From Lutibacter flavus (GTDB lineage Bacteria > Bacteroidota > Bacteroidia > Flavobacteriales > Flavobacteriaceae), in contig NZ_FZNX01000001.1 of NCBI RefSeq assembly GCF_900188355.1, forward strand, positions 1,009,896 through 1,073,895: a stretch of DNA of 64,000 nucleotides, in the 5' to 3' direction. The notes beneath the pieces were generated by a model, which was given only the letters and a program-made list of their open reading frames with translations, had not been told where the DNA came from and did not search any database. Positions 47,118-56,149 of this stretch are shown piece by piece. A program made the translations under genes and the position numbers. Numbering within the stretch: position 1 is the first letter of the stretch; every line of letters begins with the position of its first letter.

Positions 47118-47214
47118 TTTCCAAAATTTTACATAAAAAATCACCCAAAAACCCATAGTTATCAACACCTTTTTTACGTTTTTGACATTTCCATTTTTGT
47201 AAATTTCTGTACCG
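47088..47214. other. Duplicated mnmE 3' end, candidate integration scar
   Basis: ATTTTTGCTAATTTCTGTAT-CG (47088-47109, inside mnmE) and ATTTTTGTAAATTTCTGTAC-CG (47193-47214) match at 19 of 22 positions as direct repeats. The mnmE (trmE) 3' end is the established attB of SGI1-family islands. No integrase gene remains between or beside the copies. Confidence 0.5.
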
Positions 47215-47567
47215 TTTTGATTAAAAATGTACCTTTATTGTACCTCGTATCCAGATAAAATCAAAATGATTTTAATTTGGCGGACGTTGGAGAGAAACTG
47301 AAACACGTGGAAACATCAGGAAACATCAGGATACATTTTGAAACAAAAATTCAAAATTTAAAAACAGGAAAATAGTATTCCTATTTCTTTATTTCAAAAT
47401 AGTTTGCAGTAAATTTAATTGGTGCACATACTATTTAATTATCTAAAGCGTAAAAACAAATCGCAATAAAAGCTTAATTAAAATGGTCTAATAAGTAGCC
47501 AAAACTTAATTAACAATAGAAATGTGAAATAAAATCTATATATTCACAACAAGCTAAAGATAAAAAT
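47215..47567. other. Gene-free stretch downstream of mnmE
   Basis: I see no coding frame. Features are a short tandem GAAACATCAG-GAAACATCAG (near 47304-47325) and a GTACC-rich segment (TGTACC at 47223-47246). It may be residue of a lost element; nothing else is supported. Confidence 0.5.
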
Positions 47568-47750
47568 ATGTTTAAAAAATTTACAATTGCAGACAAACTG
47601 TTATTAATTGCTGCTTTATTAGCGTTGATATTTGCCGAAGTACTCTATTTTCAAGGAGAACATTCACACGCAACTTTTATTGGACTATGGGTTCCTTCAA
47701 TATTAGCATTTGGAATTTATCTAAAACTAATTAATAACACTAAAAAATGA
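47568..47750 (+). CDS. Small two-helix membrane protein
   Basis: A 60-residue protein with two membrane helices (about 8-28 and 36-54), a short lumenal loop QGEHSHAT and a positive C-terminus. I do not recognise it. Its stop overlaps the start of a 29-codon membrane-peptide gene (ATGA), which supports both being real. Confidence 0.55.
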   Translation: MFKKFTIADKLLLIAALLALIFAEVLYFQGEHSHATFIGLWVPSILAFGIYLKLINNTKK

Positions 47751-47836
47751 TTGATTTTATTCCATATTTCGCTGCACTAATAACTCTTCTTTTTGGCTTA
47801 GGTTTTGCCTTAGCAATTAGAGATGAAAAAAAATAA
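47747..47836 (+). CDS. 29-residue single-helix membrane peptide
   Basis: The frame encodes MIDFIPYFAALITL, then FGLGFALAIRDEKK: one hydrophobic helix with a charged C-terminal tail. It overlaps the previous gene by four bases (ATGA). The size and topology recall small subunits of membrane complexes such as KdpF or CydX, but there is no sequence match I can claim. Confidence 0.45.
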   Translation: MIDFIPYFAALITLLFGLGFALAIRDEKK

Positions 47837-48246
47837 ATAAATTCTTTTTTATCACACTAAAAAAGCGGATGACTTTATATCATTTTAATAGGCTAAGTCA
47901 TAACGAACAACTAAAAACGGTTTTTAGTATTGCCTTCTTTTTAGATAATCATACCTCATAAACTAAACCATTTAGTTGTTATGTTATTGATTAGCTATTT
48001 ATTGAATTGTGTTACTGTATTGAAAAAAAACAAGAAATTATTATAATTTTGAAGTTATTCCTTATATACCTTCATCAAAACCCGTACCTTCTTTCATTCT
48101 AATATTGTTCATTAAACAATCCTTCGCCCAAGTTATTTTCCATTCATCGATAGTAAACTACTACTCGTCTTCAGAAATAATCAACTTATCTAATATAAAA
48201 CAAGCTGATTTATTATTCTTTTAGATTTGATAAAAAACTAACTATT
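47837..48246. other. Gene-free stretch
   Basis: This AT-rich region has no convincing reading frame. CTAAAAACGGTTTTTAG (47911-47927) is a short perfect palindrome of unknown role. No member of the hairpin repeat families is present. Confidence 0.5.
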
Positions 48247-48456
48247 ATGACTTTACATGATTTTAACTTACTAAATGAGTATGATAGAAAAGCAACTGTT
48301 TTTACTGACGGGAGATTTTTAGATATTCAACAAAATGAAAATGAATATATCATTTTTTATATGATTGATGGATTTTTTACTGAACTAGTTTATGACAGGG
48401 ATATGCAAGAAATTATTGAAGTAAGAAGCTCAAATTATTTTCCTTCAAGCAATTAA
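48247..48456 (+). CDS. Small conserved hypothetical protein
   Basis: A 69-residue soluble protein of unknown function, starting MTLHDFNLLNEYDRKATVF. Alternating beta-strand-like stretches (EYIIFYMIDGFFTELVYD) suggest a compact sheet domain. I recall similar short proteins in flavobacteria with no assigned role. It is isolated and convergent with wzc, with a shared terminator. Confidence 0.65.
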   Translation: MTLHDFNLLNEYDRKATVFTDGRFLDIQQNENEYIIFYMIDGFFTELVYDRDMQEIIEVRSSNYFPSSN

Positions 48457-48530
48457 TCAAAATTAACCCGAATAAACGGTAGCAAATTTATTTGCTTCAC
48501 TAACTTCATTAATTACCACATATAATCACA

Positions 48531-48566
48531 AAAAAAATGAGGTAACAAATTTGTACCTCATTTTTA
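48531..48566. terminator. Terminator at the end of the polysaccharide operon
   Basis: AAAAATGAGGTA and TACCTCATTTTT form a 12-bp stem with a 9-nt loop, 24 bp past the wzc stop; A- and T-runs make it active both ways. Confidence 0.92.
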
Positions 48567-48589
48567 ATATCTATAAAATTAGCTTCTAA

Positions 48590-50956
48590 TTAAAACCGCC
48601 ACCAAGCTTTTTTTGGTTTTTCTTCACCATAGCCTCCATAACCACCATATCCATAACCATAACCTCCATACCCATAGCCTCTTTCTACATCAACATCATT
48701 TAACAAAAGTGCCATATTTGGTAACAGTTTGTCTTTGTACATTTTTTCTGGTATCTCCAACAAGCGTTTATCCAAATAATTTGCTCTTATCACATACAAA
48801 CTTAAATCTGAATGCTGACTTAATAATAACGTATCAGAAACTAGTTTTACCGGTGCCGTATCTACAATTACAAAATCATAATTTTCTTTTCCGTAGGCTA
48901 ATACTTCGTCAAATCTTCCATTCATTAATAATTCTGATGGATTTGGAGCTACAATTCCCGCACTTAACACATCAAAACTTCCTTCTTTATAATGGTGAAT
49001 AATGTCCTTTAATTTTAACGTATTGTCAACTAAAAAGTGTGTCAATCCTTTATCAAAATCAATATTTAAATATTCATGAATTTTTGGTTTTCTAATGTCA
49101 GCTCCAATTAATAGTACTTTTTTATTAGATAAAGCCAATACTCTTGCCAAATTTAAAGCCACAAAAGTTTTCCCTTCTGCTGGAACCGTTGAAGTAACAA
49201 AAATGGTTTTTGTAGGTGTTTTCACCCCTGATAACATAAAATTAAGATGGGTTCTTAACATTCTAAAAGACTCCGCAATACTATCTCTATCATGTTCACC
49301 AACAACCATTTTTTGTTCTAAATCAGTTTTTGGTATTTCTCCCAAAATTGGTGCTTTAATAATATCTTCAACATCTTTGCTAGAATGTACTTTATTATCA
49401 AATAGAAATATAATGTATAACACCATAAATGGAATTAACAACCCTAGCATTAATGCAGCTAAATACACAATTTTTCGTTTCGGACTTACAGGAATAGTAC
49501 TTCCATCTGCAGCATCAATTATTTTTGCATTTGGTACAGTTACTGCCAGTGAAATGGCATTTTCCTCTCGTTTTTGCAATAAATACAAGTATAACGTTTC
49601 AATTATTTGTTGTTGGCGCTGGATATCTCTAAATTGTCGTTCCTGTTTTGGTACAGAAAAAATTCTTGAATGGACTTTTCTTTCTTCCTGATTTGCTTGT
49701 TGCAATGAAATATTTAAAGAAGATTTTAAATTCACCAAACTTTGCGCTATACTCGCTCTCAATTGATTAATTTGAGCATCTAAATTAACAACTATTGGGT
49801 GTTTCTTACTTGAGTTTTTCAAAATACGGTTGCGTTCCAGTAACAACTCATTGTACTTTTCGCTGTTTAAATTAACATTACCGTCTTTCAATCCTAAATT
49901 TGCTGGAAATAATTGTTCTTCGTTATTAGAAAGGTAATCAATAACGTAATCAGCTAGTTTTATTTGCGTATTTAATTCCACAATTTTCTTTTCTAACACG
50001 GCATTATTTTCTAATACCAATGTGGCTTCAGAAGGAATGTCCGTTAATTTATTTGTGGTTTTAAATTGCTCTACTCCTTTATCTACATTTGATAAATCCT
50101 TCTCTATAACGGCCAGTCGTTCATTAATAAATGCATCAGTATTTGTACCTATTAAACTTTTATCTTCAACGGCATCTTTATTATATTGTTCAACCAATCC
50201 ATTTAAAATATCCTCAGATTTTAATTTTATGGTTCCTTTTAAACTTAAAGCTATTAAACTTGACTTCTTAAATAATAATTCAACTGCCAGTTTTTTTCTT
50301 AAACTTTCAACAACACTTTTTAAAGGTGCTATTTTTATTAGCAACTCATCATTTACAAATGTATCTGTAACGGACTTTGGTGTAATAATCATTGCTCCAA
50401 AAGCAGTATTCACCTTTTCACCAAATAAGTGTTCTCCCCTTTTTTCTCCATTTGCAGCTACTAATTTAAAATTGGTATTAGAAACTCCTATAATTGAAAA
50501 TGTAGTATCCAATTTATACACCAATGAATCCTTTGAAAAATAATTGATATTAAAAGGAACATCTGTTTTATACACTTCTGCAGTTCTTACCCTGCCTTTT
50601 TTATAATACGTAGCATTTATTCCCAAATCTTTTACAACCCTCGTCATTAAACTCCGAGATTTTAACAAGCCGATCTCAGTATCAATAGATTTTTTTGTGC
50701 CCCCCATTAAACCTAAGTCTTCAAAAGCCGACAATTCTGATGGTAATCCCCCAGATGCTTCATCATCAATTAAAATGGTTGAACTTACCAAATATTCATT
50801 TGGTGTATAACGTAAATATAAAAAGGCTGCAACTATTGCTAACAACGCACCCAATACAAACCATTTCCAGTGGTACAAATATTTTTCAAAAATTTCTCTA
50901 AAATTTACTGTTTCTTCTTCCAGAAACATATAATTCAACGGATTTTCTTCTTTCAT
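48590..50956 (-). CDS. wzc: Polysaccharide biosynthesis tyrosine autokinase (Wzc-like)
   Basis: A 788-residue inner-membrane protein that controls polymer length and export with Wza. The order is: helix 1 (about 34-52), a Wzz-type periplasmic domain with coiled coil, helix 2 (about 500-520), then a BY-kinase with Walker A STVPAEGKTFVALNLA (near 590), A' LLIGADIRKPK and Walker B FVIVDTAPV. The tail is GYGYGGYGYGYGGYGGYG, with seven tyrosines, the autophosphorylation cluster. It is the last gene of the operon, 13 bp after wza. Confidence 0.95.
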   Translation of the reverse strand: MKEENPLNYMFLEEETVNFREIFEKYLYHWKWFVLGALLAIVAAFLYLRYTPNEYLVSSTILIDDEASGGLPSELSAFEDLGLMGGTKKSIDTEIGLLKSRSLMTRVVKDLGINATYYKKGRVRTAEVYKTDVPFNINYFSKDSLVYKLDTTFSIIGVSNTNFKLVAANGEKRGEHLFGEKVNTAFGAMIITPKSVTDTFVNDELLIKIAPLKSVVESLRKKLAVELLFKKSSLIALSLKGTIKLKSEDILNGLVEQYNKDAVEDKSLIGTNTDAFINERLAVIEKDLSNVDKGVEQFKTTNKLTDIPSEATLVLENNAVLEKKIVELNTQIKLADYVIDYLSNNEEQLFPANLGLKDGNVNLNSEKYNELLLERNRILKNSSKKHPIVVNLDAQINQLRASIAQSLVNLKSSLNISLQQANQEERKVHSRIFSVPKQERQFRDIQRQQQIIETLYLYLLQKREENAISLAVTVPNAKIIDAADGSTIPVSPKRKIVYLAALMLGLLIPFMVLYIIFLFDNKVHSSKDVEDIIKAPILGEIPKTDLEQKMVVGEHDRDSIAESFRMLRTHLNFMLSGVKTPTKTIFVTSTVPAEGKTFVALNLARVLALSNKKVLLIGADIRKPKIHEYLNIDFDKGLTHFLVDNTLKLKDIIHHYKEGSFDVLSAGIVAPNPSELLMNGRFDEVLAYGKENYDFVIVDTAPVKLVSDTLLLSQHSDLSLYVIRANYLDKRLLEIPEKMYKDKLLPNMALLLNDVDVERGYGYGGYGYGYGGYGGYGEEKPKKAWWRF

Positions 50957-50969
50957 GATTGTATGAATT

Positions 50970-51728
50970 TTAGCGTATTAGTAACGCTAGTAAGGTGATT
51001 AATATTGAAACTAATGAAATAATAACGCTTGTATTGCTACCAACCGCGGATGAGTTGATCTTTGTTTTATTAGGTTCTACATAAATAACATCGTTTTGAG
51101 CCAAATAATAGTACGGTGAATTAAACAACTCTCTATTGCGTAAATCTATGGTGACAAAGGTTCTTTTACCATCAACTTCGCGTATTAATAATACATTTTT
51201 TCGTTTTCCCTGTATAGTTAAATCTCCTGCCAGCACCAATGCTTCCACAATGGTAATTCGTTCATTGGGTATGGTAAAAGCTCCAGGAGCCTTCACATCT
51301 CCCATTACAGAAATTTTAAAATTTATCAACCGAATATTTACAATGGGTTTTACAAGGTATTCTTCTAAGTTATCTTCTAAATAAGTTGTTAACTCTAAGG
51401 TGGTCAATCCTTTTGTTGCAATCGTTCCTAACACCGGAAAGTGAATGGTTCCCTCTTTATTCACCAGATAAGGCAACATTTTTGGAGCACTTATTCCAGC
51501 ACTTTCATAAATATTAAACGTAGCTGCTGCTAATGGATCTATACCTGAAACATGAATGGTTAACAGATCACCTGGTTGTATTTTTGGTTCATAATTTAAA
51601 ATGTCTTCAGTTATTGCAGACTCTCCAGAAGGTGCCTGAAAATAAACCATTTTTTTTGATGACACACAAGAGCTTACCAACAAACTAAGTAGTGTTATTC
51701 TTAATAAATTTAGTGTTGTATTTTTCAT
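50970..51728 (-). CDS. wza: Polysaccharide export outer-membrane lipoprotein (Wza-like)
   Basis: A 252-residue lipoprotein: signal ending LLVSSC, then a polysaccharide-export domain with IQPGDLLTIHVSGIDP and two SLBB-type stretches (VSVMGDVKAPG-like ISVMGDVKAPGAFTIP). It is shorter than E. coli Wza (379) and ends with a hydrophobic helix (VIISLVSILITLLALLIR), which may form the outer-membrane span. It partners the neighbouring Wzc. Confidence 0.93.
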   Translation of the reverse strand: MKNTTLNLLRITLLSLLVSSCVSSKKMVYFQAPSGESAITEDILNYEPKIQPGDLLTIHVSGIDPLAAATFNIYESAGISAPKMLPYLVNKEGTIHFPVLGTIATKGLTTLELTTYLEDNLEEYLVKPIVNIRLINFKISVMGDVKAPGAFTIPNERITIVEALVLAGDLTIQGKRKNVLLIREVDGKRTFVTIDLRNRELFNSPYYYLAQNDVIYVEPNKTKINSSAVGSNTSVIISLVSILITLLALLIR

Positions 51729-51770
51729 TATAATCTATTTATCTATGTTGTATATTCTATTTATTTTTCT

Positions 51771-51854
51771 TGTCATTGCGAGGAGCTTTTGCGATGTGGC
51801 AATCTGTTAATTGTTTTCTGTCATTGCGAGGCGGTTTTACAACGTGGCAATCTC
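51771..51854. repeat. Two direct copies of a TGTCATTGCGAGG-GTGGCAATCT element
   Basis: TGTCATTGCGAGGAGC...GATGTGGCAATCT (51771-51804) and TGTCATTGCGAGGCGG...AACGTGGCAATCT (51819-51853) are tandem copies about 48 bp apart between the glycosyl-1-phosphate transferase gene and wza. TTGC and GCAA ends allow hairpins. Confidence 0.85.
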
Positions 51855-51859
51855 TCTAA

Positions 51860-52969
51860 TCACTTTACTACCGCGCCTATTTTCGCTATTTTACTTGCAA
51901 TTCTCTTTTTTAGCATATAAAAAACCCCTAAATACATTAAGAAAATGAGTATTAAAATTCCAGCCATTTGAAAACTATTGAAAATAGAAGACCAATAAAC
52001 CATTAAAATCACTAGCATATAATTAAAAAAACCAAGCAACATGGTGGCCTGAAAATGAGACATACCTGAGTCTATGAGCACATGATGTGAATGATTCCTA
52101 TCAGGACACAGAGGGCTTTTGCCTTTTAACAACCGTATGCCAATAACCCGAAACATATCAAATATTGGAATGCATAAAATAGCCGACAAAACAATAAGCT
52201 CATTTTCAGGCTTAAAAGAAAAAACAGTGTATTGCTCAATATCAATCGCTAAAAATTTTAACGCTAAAAAACCGATGCTGAAACCTATGAGCAAAGATCC
52301 TGTATCACCCATAAATATTTTTTGAGTGCTGGAAAAATTATAGTATAAATAGGCGACTAACATCCCTATAAAACTTAAACTTATTAAAAAATAAAAATTT
52401 AAATCGGTAGCTTTAAAAATGAGGGCAAAAATACTAAATATCACAATGGCTACTATGGCCGCTAAACCATCTATACCATCAATTAAATTATAGGCATTTA
52501 TAATAGTTAATACCAATAATACATTTAACATATAAAATAACCATGAAGGCAGTTCATAAATCCCTAAAAACCCATGTAAGGAAGTTTCAAACATAGCACT
52601 GTGAAAAAATAAAAACAACGTAGCCAATGTTTCCATAACCAGTTTTGCTCTTGGGGTAGAAACTACCAAATCATCTTTTACACCCACTATAAAAATTAAG
52701 GTACTCGCAGCAATTAAATTTAGGCCAATGTTTTCCGTATCAAAATGTTGAATGAAATACATGGTAATAATTAAGGTGATAAAAAAAGAAACCCCAGCCA
52801 TTGTTGGTGTAGCTCCGCTATGTGAGCTGCGCTCATTGGGCTTATCGTTTAATTTCCGTTCAACTATAACCCAGCTTATTTTTGGCACCACATAATACAC
52901 CAATAAAAACGAATTTAATACCGCTAGTATACTAACCACGGTTAAATTTGACATTAGTTGTTCTAGCAT
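51860..52969 (-). CDS. Undecaprenyl-phosphate glycosyl-1-phosphate transferase (WecA/MraY family)
   Basis: A 369-residue integral membrane enzyme with about 10-11 helices that starts repeat-unit assembly by moving a sugar-1-phosphate (often GlcNAc-1-P) to undecaprenyl phosphate. Family motifs are GVKDDLVVSTPRAKL, AYNLIDGIDGLAAI, KIFMGDTGSLLIGF and the His-rich DRNHSHHVLI. It lies next to the WecG/TagA-type transferase, which probably adds the second sugar. Confidence 0.92.
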   Translation of the reverse strand: MLEQLMSNLTVVSILAVLNSFLLVYYVVPKISWVIVERKLNDKPNERSSHSGATPTMAGVSFFITLIITMYFIQHFDTENIGLNLIAASTLIFIVGVKDDLVVSTPRAKLVMETLATLFLFFHSAMFETSLHGFLGIYELPSWLFYMLNVLLVLTIINAYNLIDGIDGLAAIVAIVIFSIFALIFKATDLNFYFLISLSFIGMLVAYLYYNFSSTQKIFMGDTGSLLIGFSIGFLALKFLAIDIEQYTVFSFKPENELIVLSAILCIPIFDMFRVIGIRLLKGKSPLCPDRNHSHHVLIDSGMSHFQATMLLGFFNYMLVILMVYWSSIFNSFQMAGILILIFLMYLGVFYMLKKRIASKIAKIGAVVK

Positions 52970-52996
52970 ATTTTAAATCTTTTTCAATAGGTTAAA

Positions 52997-53719
52997 TTAA
53001 AAGCTAAAAAATTTTTCTTTTATTAAATACACTAAAAATAAAGGTGTAGAAACAAAATTTCGTTTCCATAATCTCCTTGGTTCTTTAACTAAACGAGGTA
53101 ACCATTCTAATCCTAAATTTATCCAAAAAGGACTTGAACGTTTAACTGTACCAGCATAAAAATCAAATACAGCTCCTATAGATACAATTATACTTGCATC
53201 TATGTTATCCTTATTAGCATACACCCATTTTTCTTGCTTTGGAGCAGTCATTCCAACAAATAGAATGTCTGGTTTAAAATTATTTACAGAAGAAGTCATT
53301 AAAGAAGTATCTAACTCTGAAAATTCTGGTTTGTATGGAGGTGAATAACTCTCCATTTTTATATTTGGAAATTCTATTTTTATTTTATTGGAAATTAACT
53401 GTAAGGTTTTTTCTGAAGCACCTAAATAAAATACTTTTTGATTTTTTAAATTCGCTTTCTCAAGCAAGTATTGATGAATATCTGCTCCTGCAATTTTGTT
53501 AATTTTACTCCCTGTTAATATTTTAGTGGCTAATACAATACCTGAACCATCTGGCAGCAATACATCTCCACTTAATAATGCTTCAGCAAACTGTTTATCT
53601 TTTTTTGCCTCACAAAAAGAATGTGGGTTTATGGTGTTTATAATACACTTTTTACCCGTTCGTATTTCTGAAAGTGATGCCGTATAAATAAATTGGTTTA
53701 CAACCTTTTTTAAATCCAT
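52997..53719 (-). CDS. WecG/TagA/CpsF-family glycosyltransferase
   Basis: A 240-residue GT26 enzyme. The family segments SGDVLLPDGSGIVLAT, KVFYLGASEKTL, FVGMTAPKQEKWVYANK and SIGAVFDFYAGTVKRSP are all visible. Related enzymes add ManNAc or ManNAcA to lipid-linked GlcNAc. It likely acts right after the WecA-type transferase encoded downstream. Confidence 0.93.
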   Translation of the reverse strand: MDLKKVVNQFIYTASLSEIRTGKKCIINTINPHSFCEAKKDKQFAEALLSGDVLLPDGSGIVLATKILTGSKINKIAGADIHQYLLEKANLKNQKVFYLGASEKTLQLISNKIKIEFPNIKMESYSPPYKPEFSELDTSLMTSSVNNFKPDILFVGMTAPKQEKWVYANKDNIDASIIVSIGAVFDFYAGTVKRSSPFWINLGLEWLPRLVKEPRRLWKRNFVSTPLFLVYLIKEKFFSF

Positions 53720-53748
53720 AAAATCAAAGAACTATATTAAATTTTAAA

Positions 53749-54915
53749 TTACTTATTGAGTAATTGATCGTAGTTTTTTTTTAAAGTCTTATAATACACA
53801 TCGGAACTGTATTTTTCCTTTACTTTTTCAAATCCATTTGAAGATAATTTTTCAGATAATTTATGATTTTGCCATAATTTATCAATTGTTTCAGCTAATG
53901 AATCTGCATTTCCCGTTTCAAAAAGTAGTCCATTAAAATTTTCTTCTGCAATTTCAGGGTAACCTGCCATTTTGGGCGCTATTATGGGTAATTTATGAGC
54001 CATCGCCTCAGGAAATACCATTGGAAAACCTTCATAACAAACGCTTGAATGAATATACAAACGAGCCTTACTATAAAAATCCCTAATATTTTGTGAATTT
54101 AACATACCTCTAAAAATGACATTTTCAGGAATTTCTAATTCTTTCGCGTAGCCCTTACGCATTTCGCCTGCTAATTGAAAAGGTATGCGGGGCAATTTTT
54201 TAGCGGTTTTAAGTAACAAAGGAATTCCTTTTTCTGGACTAATACGCCCTGCAAATGCCACATAATTTCTTTCAGCCATATTATAATCTAGATTCTTAAT
54301 TTCTTTATTATAAAAATTAGGCAGTACTTCACAATTTTCTTTAGCGAACCCATTTGCTACTAATTTTTTCTTTTGAAATTCTGTTAAGCATAAAAAGAGA
54401 TCCACATTATTTAAATAATACTCTTTTTTTCTTGCCCAAAAATTACGCAATGCATAACCTGTACTTTTAAAAATTGAACCTTCACAATTGTTTGTGATAC
54501 AATTTATTTCTTTACCTAACCCAGTACATTTCTCACATATTGAACCTTTATTAAAAAACAACCCATTGGGGCAAAGCAATCGGTAATTATGCACAGTCAT
54601 TACAATGGGTATCCCCATTTTTTTAATAACTGGTAATATTGCTGGAGAAATTAATGGATACATATTATGAATATGCACTATATCAGGATTCTCTTTAACT
54701 AATAAATCTTTTGTATCTCTAATTGATCTTGGATTGTAAAAGGCAGTAAAAAAAGCTTTTATTTTTGCGTTTGGCATGACTTCTAATTCTTCACTACTTC
54801 TAAAATAAGTAATAACTTTATGGCCATTAGTCTTTAATAACTTTATCTGAGCATCCACTACAGCTTCTTCCCCAGAAAACTTACCGTATTTATTATGTAT
54901 GAGTAGGATCTTCAC
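53749..54915 (-). CDS. Glycosyltransferase family 4
   Basis: A 388-residue GT-B transferase. The start MKILLIHNKYGKFSGEEAVV has the N-terminal acceptor domain glycine loop. Region 128-145 holds four Cys (SICEKCTGLGKEINCITNNC), a possible metal site seen in some GT4 proteins of this type. The donor domain has FAGRISPEKGIPLLL and EGFPMVFPEAMAHKLPIIAP (the E-x7-E motif). The gene's start overlaps the upstream GT4 gene by 23 nt. Confidence 0.92.
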   Translation of the reverse strand: MKILLIHNKYGKFSGEEAVVDAQIKLLKTNGHKVITYFRSSEELEVMPNAKIKAFFTAFYNPRSIRDTKDLLVKENPDIVHIHNMYPLISPAILPVIKKMGIPIVMTVHNYRLLCPNGLFFNKGSICEKCTGLGKEINCITNNCEGSIFKSTGYALRNFWARKKEYYLNNVDLFLCLTEFQKKKLVANGFAKENCEVLPNFYNKEIKNLDYNMAERNYVAFAGRISPEKGIPLLLKTAKKLPRIPFQLAGEMRKGYAKELEIPENVIFRGMLNSQNIRDFYSKARLYIHSSVCYEGFPMVFPEAMAHKLPIIAPKMAGYPEIAEENFNGLLFETGNADSLAETIDKLWQNHKLSEKLSSNGFEKVKEKYSSDVYYKTLKKNYDQLLNK

Positions 54916-56149
54916 TTAATAGTTTTGTGTAAATGCTATTTAATTTTTCTATTTTTCCTTCCCAAGAAAAATCTTGTGCTCTAATTAAGGCACCCTCTGC
55001 GAGTTTCTGACGTAAACTTTCATCAAAATATAATGTTTCAATTGCCTTTTTAAAACCGATGATTGCTTTTTTAGGTGTTGTTACTGGAATTTTCAACCCA
55101 CAAGTTTTATTTACAACATGTGCAAACCCACAATGATCTAAACAAACAATTGGTAAACCATAGGATAAAGCTTCTAAAGTAACTGTTGATGTTAAATCGC
55201 TAATACTTGTTATACAAAATACATGGCCAGCGCTCATTATATCAATAGCTTTTTGTCGTTCTATCCAACCGTACCAATTACAATATTTAGATAACCCTTT
55301 ATTTTGAGCTATTTTTTTCCATTTATTTGTCATTTCACCTTTACCCAAAATATGCAATTCATAAGGAACTGTAACATTTTCCAAAGCATCTAACAATAAT
55401 TGTAGGTTTTTTCCTGGAGTATGCTGCCCACTCCATATTATTTTAAGTGGTTCAGTTGTTGAAATTCTTTTAGTTGCAATAATTTCAATGTCTTGTTTTT
55501 CTTGACCTACTTCACAAATTATTTCAGAATTATTATTCCACAAATCATTAATCAATTTATTGTTTCCGGGAGTTGCCGAAATTAAAGAAGCTTTGGTTCT
55601 TTTAGCTGATTGTTTTGCTCGTTTTGAAAAATTACGTTGAATTATATTATAAATATTTCGACCAGTATAAAACAGTAACCCTTTTATACCTAATGAAGGT
55701 AGAAAACTCCATGGAGAATTTTCTAGACCACCTATTGGGCCCCACACAAAAGGTTTATCTATTTTCCATAAATACCCCGGCTCTCTATACCCAACCATAT
55801 TTAGCTGATGAACAATATCGAAATTTACTTTTTTATCTAATTCTAATGCTAAATGGTAAGCATTCTTTTGCCATTTTTTATAAAACCAATAATAAGAAGG
55901 GGGCCAAATTTTTCGCAATTTTTTATTTCTCTTTTTTTCAATAAAATAGAAATTTAAATTATTTTTATACTCAGGAAATATGGCTAAATGTTCTTCAATC
56001 TCTTTTTTCCATTTCAGAGTTTCAGTAATTACATGTACTTCATGAAATTTACTTAAACCAATTACAAAGTTCCATCCCATTCCAGGTTCTGAACCACGGT
56101 TTGGGCTACAAGCATAAGCAGAAATTAATATCTTAAGCTTTTTCGGCAT
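54893..56149 (-). CDS. Glycosyltransferase family 4
   Basis: A 418-residue GT-B transferase starting KILISAYACSPNRGSEPGMG, which is typical of a GT4 subgroup in exopolysaccharide loci. The donor domain has WSGQHTPGKNLQLLLDAL and SDLTSTVTLEALSYGLPIVC. It overlaps its upstream neighbour by 17 nt and the downstream GT4 by 23 nt, so the group is tightly coupled. Confidence 0.92.
   Translation of the reverse strand: MPKKLKILISAYACSPNRGSEPGMGWNFVIGLSKFHEVHVITETLKWKKEIEEHLAIFPEYKNNLNFYFIEKKRNKKLRKIWPPSYYWFYKKWQKNAYHLALELDKKVNFDIVHQLNMVGYREPGYLWKIDKPFVWGPIGGLENSPWSFLPSLGIKGLLFYTGRNIYNIIQRNFSKRAKQSAKRTKASLISATPGNNKLINDLWNNNSEIICEVGQEKQDIEIIATKRISTTEPLKIIWSGQHTPGKNLQLLLDALENVTVPYELHILGKGEMTNKWKKIAQNKGLSKYCNWYGWIERQKAIDIMSAGHVFCITSISDLTSTVTLEALSYGLPIVCLDHCGFAHVVNKTCGLKIPVTTPKKAIIGFKKAIETLYFDESLRQKLAEGALIRAQDFSWEGKIEKLNSIYTKLLSEDPTHT

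Noticed and set aside
47215-47567. Remnant integrase gene or tRNA downstream of mnmE
   Set aside because: No integrase motif or tRNA T-loop could be found on either strand; only the direct repeat is supported.
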